The notes under the pieces: model-generated
Database searches by the model: none
The model's input: only the letters and a program-made list of their open reading frames with translations
Told to the model about the DNA's origin: nothing
In this document: one piece after another, positions 55,401-64,000 of the stretch
Numbering within the stretch: the stretch's first letter is position 1
How the letters are laid out: each line of letters starts with the position of its first letter
Source of the DNA: Polytrichum commune
Lineage: Eukaryota; Streptophyta; Polytrichopsida; Polytrichales; Polytrichaceae
Reading direction: 5' to 3'
NCBI GenBank assembly: GCA_950295325.1
Contig: OX485804.1
Span: 66,812,033-66,876,032, forward strand
Length of the DNA stretch: 64,000 bases
Translations under genes and position numbers: made by a program

Positions 55401-56922
55401 CCCTAGTCTTGATTTGAGGTCAAGGATAGTTCTAGCTTCTAAAGTGTCTTTTTTCTTTCGCATTTGGAAACTATGGTTTCAATTTGGAAATCATTCAATT
55501 GGTGGGAATTCAAAAAAACTTACTCTTGCCATTAATTTTGTATCGCAACAATGTTTTTTAGATGTTCAAATGTCATGTCACTTTGTAGTGTTGTTAATTT
55601 GTCACTTTCGAGAAAAATATCCTGAATTGGCGGTTCCCCTTCATCTCACTGGAAGTGATTCATGTGAAAAAAAAAATTCTAAGGTTGGAGGAATGGAAGG
55701 GCATGAAAGAACATATGATTTTCAACAACTTTTAAATGCTGCAAACATATTGAATCGTTTAACATCAATTGAATACAAGGATAATGGGTTGAAATTTGGT
55801 AGGGTCCATAATAAAATGAAGAATGTATGGGCTGACCTACATCCGCTTGTTGAGGGAGAAATTGCTTGCAATTTATCAGATTACACATTAATTGCCACTG
55901 ATGATGATGTCACAGCTGCCTTACAAGAAGGTTTGAAAGAAGCCCAATCTGTGCTTAGAGTTTTGAACATGTCACCTTCAGTTCATTGTGCAAATAAGGT
56001 ATGGTTTATGACTCCTTGGTTGTTGGAAAAAGTTGACCCGCAAAATTTTGCATATGTTCTTGCAAAAACACCGGTGAGGGGGGAAGATGGTGATGGTGAG
56101 GTTCTTCGTGTTGATCTTGAAGCGAATGCTCTAGATAATGATAGCGTAAATAGTAATTCTAACCCTTATATTGAAGGAGAAGTAGACATTGTTGAAGACG
56201 GGAATGCAATGTCGGAGATGTTGAACTTGGAGGAGCCTCAAGTTAGCACTGCACTTTCCATAGATAAGGTAATACCTTTTGTTGAATATGATGGTCATAA
56301 TATTTATAAGTCCACTTTAGTATCACAATTGAATGTTAATCCTTTTTTGCCTAAGGATAGACTAACTAAAGTGAAAAATTCAATCTATTTTAATAATGTT
56401 GATGATTACATCAATGCCTCATCTTCTACAGAAAAAATGTTGTTGGGTCTTGGGATGGATTGTGGAGTGTATTTTATGCAGAGAAGTACGACAACTATCT
56501 CATCTACAGTTAAATCAGCTGTTAGGAGCACTAGGGAAAATCCTTCCAAAAATCTGCAACCTACATGTGTCCTCAATGGAGTTGACCGGGGCACATGGTA
56601 TATAGGACGAGTTCAGAAAATGAGACGAAAGGTAGGTACAAGGTGGGGAAGTTGCAGGCATCCTATTGATCTTCTTAATCGGGAGGTAAACAAAGGTAAA
56701 AAAACAAATATTGTCGGATCTAGTTTTATGGTCTATCTTAATTATTTTAGAAAAGTCCCCGGACACTTTAAATTCAAATATGACCACTCAGATTCTATTT
56801 GGGTTGATGTAGATAGCATAATTTGCACAGTGACTATGTCATTTGATGTAGAGAGGGATGTCTTTGAGCTTGATCCGGTTGATGGGAACTCCTTGAAAGA
56901 ATTTGTTGAAAAGTCAACATGA
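52499..56922 (+). pseudogene. Large DDE-transposase-like gene of unassigned family, frameshifted
   Basis: Almost entirely open but split into four frames: 52,499-52,626, 52,647-54,112, 54,125-55,398 and 55,399-56,922. The N-terminal frame starts MKKIKVYTLTDEG. Two Cys/His segments follow: YCRECKKDFGG...H...C and KCVTCNDIFSLC...H-x4-H. A candidate acidic triad is Glu/Asp in VILAEDETKVRSR, Asp in GHASDGDSRRRQL, and Asp/Glu in LTGSDSCEKKNSK. The C-terminal part includes TRWGSCRHP. The frames meet at homopolymers (T4-A4 at 52,623-52,630, A8 at 54,094-54,101, T8 at 55,390-55,397), each needing about one base less. I know similar unnamed proteins only vaguely and cannot give a superfamily. No flanking TIRs were found. 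Confidence 0.55.
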
Positions 56923-58300
56923 AATTAATAGTGATGTAAGATATTGTTTGTAACTCCATATCCATATCACAAAATGACTAATGTTCTTTCTAGTGTACAA
57001 ATCATGCATGATTGTTATGGAATTTTTTTTCTAAGTTAGTAGGTGTTATTTAATCTATGAAATTCTCTTGCTTCATTCAAAGATGTCGTTTATCAATGAG
57101 CATTGGATGGTTGAAGTGATAAACATGTACTAAACTTTTCAAATGCATGAAGATGATGAGTTGATTTTCAATCCAATTTCGGAGGAAGCTAGGTATTATG
57201 CTTTCCTAAACCTTGAATTTGCACATTTTCTTGTTGTTTGGTCTTGTATAGATTTTTGAATGAACATGTTCAATTCTCTAACTCAAAAAATCTAGTTTTC
57301 AAGCCATGAAATTATGAGAATTAAGATTGGAATGTAGTTCGTTCTTCATAAATTTTTGTTATTAGTTTTACTTGTCTTGCTAGTAGTGTCTAATATGCCA
57401 ACATTCTATTCATTGCCTTTTTGCTACAACAACCTTTTGTAGATGATCGATGATGCGCTACAACATTTGGCACCTCACCATGGTAGACTCGGAGGATTGC
57501 GCTTTGCCTTGGAGGATATGTGATGGAGTGGTTGGAGACTTCGAAGGTTGCCCGCCTCATGCCAATAATTAGTTTTAGTTATTTGTCATCATTGGTGTTA
57601 AACCTCTCCAAAACATTTTATCTTATCATGACATTGTAGAGGATATCGATATGTACCTTGACATGTATCGGAGGGTGCATAGTTATATCCTAACCCTTCA
57701 CATTGTAAATATTTGGTACAAGGTTGAATGTGTTTGTGAACACAATTAAAGTAAATGTTTTCAATTTTTGTATTTGGTTTTTTCAATTGAATGCAATCTT
57801 TTGTTTTGGAGTAGATAATTATGCAAAATTTCATGTCTTATGACAATTGATTATAATTCTTGTTTTGTTCTATCCGTGTTTACAAACTTGTCTATGTTAG
57901 CTTGTACATTTTGTTATCTTCATGTTTATTGGTAATTTTTTAACTAAACTCCAAGTGTTATTGGTTGTGTTTTGAATGGCATTTTGAATGCTTTAGTATT
58001 GGTATAACTAATTGAAACCGATTAAATGATAAGATGGATGGTGTGGAACGTTTGTTGCTCACATAGTTGATTTTGCAATGCTATAGTATTCCGTTCATTA
58101 TTTGGTACTTGTACGATTTATAAAAAAAATATGATGCCAAAAATTGGTCTCTCTAAAAATTTACAAATAAACATAGGGTGCTTAAAAATATGTCAAAGTA
58201 ACTTTATATCTACAAATAGGGAGGGAAAAAATACCGAGAGGTGCGTAAATACCCCCCCATTAAATACCCCATTATCGCACGTGGTTACAAAATGTAAGGG
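56923..58300. other. AT-rich non-coding stretch
   Basis: No supported gene. The end near 58,240-58,310 has C-runs (TAAATACCCCCCCATTAAATA) resembling the MULE terminus, followed by G-run/C-run inversions. Confidence 0.4.
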
Positions 58301-58309
58301 GGGTGTGAC

Positions 58310-59003
58310 CCCCCCATGGACCGTCTACGATGCCGCGTCCACCATCGACTACTCCAAGGAGCCTATTGACGCCGGCGTCGTCGATAGCCCCCCACCCAAG
58401 CAAATCTTCCGGCGATCTCCGTCCCCGTCGCCTCTCAAGGGCATAGATCGCAAATGCGTCCGGGCATCCCCCTCTCCGCCCGGTGGCAGTATTACACCTC
58501 AACGGCGGCTGCGGATGGATGCTCGGCCTACGAAGAGTGGAACCCTTCCTATTCCTTTGCGGGACGCCTTGCCCCTCCTCGCCAACTCCGACGCGAATGG
58601 CCCCGGTGACAAGGTGAACCCCCCCACATGGTTAACCGCGCATTACAATCATTTTGCTAAAAAAAAATGAACGTGTGACACGTTTGGGTCTTCCTCCCTA
58701 AACTAACACATGTGTTCTTGCATTGACGCGTTGCAGGTTGCTCCCATCCGTAAACCTATGCGGTCTAGTGCGTCCATCGAGTTGGAGCATATGTACGCCA
58801 TGACCAGAAATGCTAGACAGTCCACTTCATCATATTCGAATTCTTCGTCGTATACTTCGGGCGGCCGACGGAATCCAAAATGTGTTATGGAGGGCGGTCA
58901 CCCCAACAATGGCTATAGTCGTGGGGCGGAGATTTTCAAGAATGTTGCAGCAATGCGAGCAAAAGAAGCCGCAGCAAAAGAAAAAGATGCAAAAGAAAAA
59001 TAG
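58310..59003 (+). CDS. Two-exon gene, C-terminal half of the FCP1-linked family
   Basis: Exon 1 runs to 58,613 (DYSKEPIDAGVVDSPPPKQ, Ser/Pro-rich, basic). The intron is 58,614-58,736 (GTGAAC...TTGCAG). Exon 2 is 58,737-59,003 with SYTSGGRRNPKC and NGYSRGAEIFKNVAAM and a Lys/Ala-rich tail. Exon 2 matches exon 2 of the minus-strand gene at 60.3 kb, including the intron phase (K/VA). No phosphatase domain and no convincing ATG are seen upstream, so the 5' part is lost or lies outside the recognised sequence. Function unknown. Confidence 0.5.
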
Positions 59004-60308
59004 GCAGTCTCCAAGGCTAGATAGGCCATAGTAGGCGTAGGGTTTTTGGCCATAGGCAATATGATTTTGGGTCGCACTATCCAATGGATGTGTGGTGTTA
59101 GCATGCTATGCATTTTACATGCCATACTTTGTATGTTTTTTTTGCAATAATATAATTGTCACATGATTTCCCCTTCCATATGGTCTAGGGTTTGGATTGC
59201 CCTCCCGGGTACGCAACTCCTGTATTATATGGTCCTGATTATAATCACTTATAATGCGTTTTAGTCCAATATTGAGTGATACAATTTGTTTTAATGTAGG
59301 AAACCCTTGTAGCCCTTCTAACAAGGAATCCAAAAATGTAATTATATATAGGAAATGAATATATTTTGAAGCATATAATTGCATTAAAAACCTAATTATA
59401 TGATTTTTTTTAATACAGGTACCATAGGTCAAACTACCCAACTTTTTGGACTTTTTAATAAAATTTTAACATTGTGAATGAATTATAATTTTAATGGGAG
59501 GCAACTATTCATGGCTTATAATTTTAATGGGAGGCTTAATAAATATGCAACCCAACTTTTTTTTCATCTCATTTATTTAATTTGGTCTTTACCCAATTTT
59601 TTTTCATCTCATTTTATTTAATTTGGTCTTTACCCAACTTTTTTTTCATCTCATTTTATTTAATTTGGTCTTCACCCAACTTTTTGATCATTTTAATTTG
59701 ATATAATTTGATATAATTTTTACAAAAGCCGTCCTCTAAGACGTTTTAAGTACGATGCCCCCTGCGTATAATTTGGGAGTTGTGTACCCGGGATTGCCCT
59801 ACCTAAACCATCACAAATACAGCGACGCTATCTTGTGAGCGGTGAGCAAAAAATTTGAATTTTTTTAAAAAAAAAATCAGAATATTTGACTTAATTCTTA
59901 CACCGAAACACTATATTCGATATTTGGAGACTTTTTGTTGATTATGAGACTATATAAGGATGCACATTTCAAAATTGGACCAGTAATGACGACTAAAAAT
60001 CCCATATGTATAATGGTATGCTACTATTATTATACATAAAGGCATGGAAGCGAACAAAAATGTGAGGCATACATGAAAATAGTTGCGTATGAAATGACAA
60101 CTCGTTATAAATGGAAGGGAAGATGCGAAGAATGAATGGAAGTTGAATGAATTAATTGGGATTGAAATACAATTATAATGGAAATACCATCAATGTCTTG
60201 AGTAACTTGGAATAGCATAGAAAGTAAGCACTTAAATATGTTCTACACCTAAGCCCATTTAGGGAGTCCGTCCCACTAGTACGCTTCTAGTCACACTAGT
60301 CCGACCCA
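59004..60308. other. AT-rich non-coding stretch with a short tandem repeat
   Basis: No gene. At 59,551-59,690 three ~41-bp units (CCCAACTTTTTTTTCATCTC...ATTTAATTTGGTCTT). A GGGAGGC-containing sequence is duplicated near 59,495 and 59,530. Confidence 0.6.
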
Positions 60309-61192
60309 CTATTTTTTTTTTGCGGCTAAGACCTTTTTTTTGGCGGCCTCCATGGCTCTAAAAATCTCAGGCCCACGACTGAATCCTTGTGTGTTGCCTG
60401 GATAGGAATATGTGTCGTTCTTGCATGTTTCAGGACGCGCTCCCGAATTGTACGAGGTGGTATTATAAGTAGAATACGAGGGCGTTTGCGAAAGGGAACG
60501 TCTTGCGCTTCTCCGGAGGGCCAGACAACGATCGGACTCGGAAGATGCGGCCTTGAGGGCGTGCCTATCCAAGGAGGACGTGGAGGAGGGCTGGGCACCA
60601 AGCGAGCGGGTAGCCACCTGCGAAACAACGTCATAGGAAGATAAGAATAGGAATGGAGTGGGGAAAATAATGTGGGCGGTTTGGGATGGGCGCTCGTAAA
60701 GAGAACGGCACGCACACAGAAGACAAGCAAAGCAAAAGCGGGAAAGGGGTTTAGGGTTGAGGAGGGCACCTTGGCTTTGGGGACGTCCATGCGGGGAACG
60801 GTGGGAACGAAGGGGGCGTCGACGGGAGCATCCGGAGCCAATGGAACTATTGCAATGTTGGATGGCGGGGGGGAGTCGAGGCGTGGAGGGCCCACGATCG
60901 CGGAGGACGTTGCGGGGGGAGGAACGGAGTCGGCGGGGGAGGTGTCGCGGAAGAGGAAGTCGACGATTGGCTCGGTGTTCTCCATGACCATGGAGCTCCA
61001 CACAATGACGTGAGCTACATCGAGCACCTCTCGAAGGAAGTCACGCAGGCCGGGACGGGCGCGGACAGCCTTGCGGTTAATGAGAGTGTCGAGCTCTCCG
61101 TCGTAGTCCCTTTCGTCGGGGTGACGGAAGGGACGCGTGGGGACCCGGGGGATGTGTTCGGTGTGACACAACACCCCGTTCAGGTCGAACAC
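60309..61192 (-). CDS. FCP1-like domain fused to a low-complexity C-terminus
   Basis: Exon 1 is about 61,192-60,770: HAD motif I appears as VFDLNGVLCHTEHIPRVPT, then GLRDFLREVLDVAHVIVWSS and NTEPIVDFLF, after which the phosphatase fold stops and a Pro/Ala-rich region follows. Intron 60,769-60,618 (GTGCCC...TCGCAG). Exon 2 is 60,617-60,309 with Ser/Arg-rich text, NTTSYNSGARPETC, FSRGPEIFRAMEAAKKK and a Lys tail. The VDDS motif of the full domain (present at 15.3 kb) is missing, and motif I is DLNG where classical FCP1 has DxDxT, so catalysis is doubtful. No ATG lies directly upstream of motif I, and a TGA lies ten codons before it; the true first exon is unidentified. Confidence 0.55.
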
Positions 61193-61375
61193 AACGAACG
61201 GTTTGTTTCAGGTAAGACGTCCACTGGTCGAGGGTTTCCGACCTATCTCTGGGGGATCCTGTGATTAACAACTCGACTAGTTTAATTCTATGATCCAATA
61301 AATAACATTGCATTAAGGAAAAGACGATTATGCGAGGAAACTAGTGCAAGGAGAATGTGGTCAAGTGCACACTTG

Positions 61376-63428
61376 CGAACGAGCGTTCGTGAATGAAGGC
61401 TGGGGTGGCGCACCATTTACGAACGCTCGTTCGTGAATGAAGGCTGGGGTGGCGCATCATTTACGAACGCTCGTTCGTGAAGGAGGGTGAAAGTGGGCGT
61501 GAAAGTGTAATGATGCGCATGAACATACATAATACAAGATGCGATACGATACAATAAGTTTGGGAGATGCAACGCAGAGATCATCTGCTCATATATTAAT
61601 TCGGTGAATATTTACAATTGTCTCACGTGATAATTTTTCACAGTTTCCTATGGCAAATACATGCCGTGTTCTACAAAATTTATCGGGCTAAGGGTCCACG
61701 TGGAGAAGGGTCCTCGCAAGCCTCGTGATGCTGATGGACAGGAACCGCCAAGAACACAACGCGCATGGGTTAGTAGTTACGAACGCGCGTTCGTGAAATG
61801 AGTGGTATTCTCAGAGGAGAGTTACCTCATCATCGGGGGGAGGGGCAGCGGCGCTGGACCGAGCAGTACCCTCCTCTTCGATTAACGAACGCGCGTTCGT
61901 AATCCCCATTGGGCCAGCCGCCTCTGTCTCCATGGCAACTGTGGCACGCTCCGACTGTGACGCCTGGGTCTGCACAATGTGGTCCGCGTCGTCGTCGTCG
62001 TCGTCTCCGCCCAGGTCGAGAGTGTCCATGCGGACATCCTCCATCTCCGCGGATGGATGTCATCCCAGGTCAGGGCTCTCAACGTCCATTCCTTGGACAG
62101 CTGCCGCGTCATTGGGGCTCCCCTGCGTTTCCTCCACAATGACCATGTTAGTGTGTTGCGCAGATTCATCGCCCTGCCTATCCACTACCCTCGGGTCGAC
62201 TGTCAAAGAGGCGGTGTCAGTGACTGAGGCCAGTCCTACCCTTGGAGGGGGGGGAGTTAGGACTGCCGGACCTGAGGATTCACGAACGCGCGTTCGTAAA
62301 TCTTCGTCCTCGTGTATGGCAGCCCTTATCGCATCGTGGGAGTTGGCGGGGGTGGCAGTCAATTCAGGGGGCGGAGGACTCCCAGCTGGCGTTGGGTGTG
62401 GTGCTGGTGGGTGCGAAGGTCCTCCGGGGAACAGGCCTGGAGGGGGGGAATGGGAGGGGTATCCTCCGGGGAAGGGGTAAGGCTGTTGTGCTGGCGCCGA
62501 GAAGCTCTGCATATTTCTGAGCATCTCAAATATGGCGTCCGTCTTTGCTGCGGACTCCCGCAGCGCCTCCTGCATGCGGGCCATATTTCTTGCACTCTCC
62601 TCTGCTGCAGCCGCCATTTCCTCCTTCATTTTTTGCTCTAGCTTGGCATTCAGCTCGGCAACGGTCAGCGCCTCCTCCTTCACCCGCTTGTTCTTGTCGT
62701 AATCGACCCCCAGCTCCGTCATGATGTCCATGTCCCCCTCGTCTTCGTCCGACACCTCGATGATTGCTCCCTCAGGCAACTCCACGTACGGCGTCTTCTT
62801 CATCCTCCTCCTTGTGTTCCGGAAGAGGTCCAAGGATGGACGCGAGCGTTGGTCGAGGAGGTCGAGGGTCTCCATCCTCGGAACGACGACGGGCCTTGGA
62901 GACACTGACGTCGAACAGCCGCCAGGCGTGCCTAAGGCTTCCGCACCCGACACTCTAGCGGGGAGGACATCCTGGGTTGTCCCAGCCGAGGATCCTGTAT
63001 AGCCCCCCGGTGTCCCTTGGGGGTCAGAAGGGTGACCCGCTGGCGCCAACATCCGTAAAGGAGTGATGTTGAACGACTGCAAGATGGCGTCCACGTCCAC
63101 GGAGGGGGCGGGCTCGTCATCGTCTGTCTCCATGCCCGGCATGCCCTCGTCGACGGGCATGCTGAAGTCCTCCCTGGGGACACACATGTCATCGAGGTCC
63201 ATTGTGGACGCTTTCACCCTGTGGACCTGGTATTCATCCTCGTCTTGGGCATCAACGTAGTTATTGACGACCAATCCCAACATCTGTACCAACGATTCCA
63301 AACATGTCAGCATATACGAACGTGCGTTCATAAACATCAACATTGAGACAAGGCCAGATCAACGCAAAGGGGAAAATGCCACAACTATTATAACATTTGA
63401 ATCAATGAAATTTACGAACGCGCGTTCG
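61376..63428. repeat. Eight dispersed copies of a 14-20-bp palindrome
   Basis: Core CGAACGCGCGTTCG or near variants at 61,376, 61,420, 61,464, 61,780, 61,886, 62,283, 63,317 and 63,415, most flanked as TTACGAACGCGCGTTCGTAA. Two copies are part of a ~44-bp tandem duplication (61,390-61,480). Several lie in the coding text of the overlapping gene, others in introns or intergenic DNA. Confidence 0.92.
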
Positions 63429-64000
63429 TAAATCTAAGAATGATAGCTTACCATGGCCGTGTACATGAACTTGCTGCCTCCAAAGACGTTGTATACCGTC
63501 TCTCCAGCGATTGCCAAGCTCTGCAACACTGACACGTAGAACTCCAACCTGAGCTCCAGCGCGGGGAAAACCGTGTACAGTGTCTCCTGCAGCAGTTCCT
63601 TGGGAGGGGGTGAGGGATGTTGTATATCTTCTTGAAAGTACTGTTCGCCTTCACAGGCGCTCTCCCATTTCTGAGAGCATTGTACGTTAAGAAGATCAAG
63701 CTGACAGCTCCCACCTGCTTGTTGCCCCTGGCCTCGTTGATGGCCACGATCCCTTCCGTTTTTGCGGGCACGTAGGTGCTGTGGTAGATGCTGTATTCAA
63801 ATTTGATGGTATTTTCGTACAGCTCCGTCACAATGGATAGCTTCTCCTGTTCCACTATCCAAAGTCATACGTGAGGCTCCCTCATGTCAAGCGATCTGTA
63901 GTCTTGAAACTTTGCCATGAAAGGGTTGTAGAAGGGAAAATCCTTTGCCCCTTGCCTCGTACCTCCTGGGATCCCCCTGAAATCAATGAGGGCAAATGGG
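61826..64000 (-). pseudogene. Unrecognised multi-exon gene, running off the window end
   Basis: Minus-strand coding text from the window edge: GIPGGTRQGAKDFPF ... MAKFQDYRSLDMREPHV, stop TGA (63,865-63,867), then LWIVEQEKLSIVTELYENT, and a globular part to the donor at ~63,451 (FGGSKFMYTAM), with a 1-bp shift at the G5 run 63,606-63,610. The next exon from ~63,290 carries VQMLGLVVNNYVDAQ, an acidic region, a coiled coil (ELNAKLEQKMKEEMAAAAEE) and a Pro-rich region. TGA at 62,060-62,062 is followed in frame by MEDVRMDTLDLGGDDDDDD, ending at a donor near 61,825. No family recognised. Three single defects in otherwise open text suggest a recent pseudogene or sequence errors. Confidence 0.45.

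Noticed and set aside
58240-58310. A second MULE end near 58.25 kb (TAAATACCCCCCCATTAAATA)
   Set aside because: Similarity is limited to a C-run with AT flanks; no matching inverted end or TSD was found.
1-64000. tRNA, rRNA or organelle sequence
   Set aside because: No cloverleaf with internal promoter boxes or rRNA signature was seen; the only tRNA link is the primer binding site.

Overview
This is nuclear DNA of a land plant with a repeat-rich genome. The evidence is spliced genes with GT-AG introns, chromovirus-type Ty3/gypsy LTR retrotransposons, hAT and Mutator-like (MULE) DNA transposons, and a gene matching the plant EAF1 chromatin-modification family. The overall look suggests a fern, lycophyte or bryophyte rather than an angiosperm, but I cannot name the species. 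Nothing bacterial is present. Roughly three quarters of the window is transposable element, much of it nested, and many insertions can be dated relative to each other by exact target-site duplications (TSDs). Layout, left: 1-14,334 is the right part of a large hAT element whose left end lies before the window. It holds two convergent genes, a coiled-coil/RING protein (+, 6,099-8,402) and a BED/hATC transposase (-, 13,276-9,103), with GC-rich GGGNGCGGACGG-type arrays on the outer side of each. A Ty3/gypsy element (1-5,311) sits in the left array and a solo LTR of the same family (11,966-12,937, TSD CAAAG) sits in the transposase. The hAT itself is inserted in an FCP1-like phosphatase gene (14,335-15,523), which also carries a 502-bp hAT-type MITE (TSD TTCGGCGC). 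Layout, centre: 16.5-51.1 kb is an EAF1-like gene split inside an exon by a 29,127-bp MULE (18,304-47,430; 9-bp TSD GTTGGGATT; about 43-bp terminal inverted repeats). The MULE carries a MULE/SWIM transposase (+) and a large multi-exon protein ending in a C48 (ULP/SUMO-protease-like) domain (-), as in Kaonashi-type MULEs. Four further elements are nested in it: gypsy B (21,925-28,996, TSD ATTAA) in the transposase, gypsy C (32,727-40,013, TSD ATCAA) and a non-autonomous hAT (40,950-42,265, TSD GAGACCAT) in the ULP gene, and a 1,413-bp solo LTR of another family (45,203-46,615, TSD CCATG). Without them the MULE would be about 12.0 kb. Layout, right: 51.7-64 kb holds a PDZ-coding exon fragment, a foldback sequence, a large frameshifted DDE-transposase-like gene (52.5-56.9 kb), two members of the family with FCP1-like and GPEIF/GAEIF-type C-terminal parts (58.3-59.0 kb + and 60.3-61.2 kb -), and an unrecognised minus-strand gene (61.8-64 kb) in a region peppered with eight copies of a palindrome close to ACGAACGCGCGTTCGT. 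Main points for follow-up: the gypsy copies B and C look very young (LTR pairs indistinguishable by eye), yet with A they share a deleted reverse-transcriptase core and the same in-frame stops, so the family must be mobilised in trans. The hAT appears to carry a RING gene, and the MULE carries a ULP gene: two unrelated elements with protein-modifier functions in one window.
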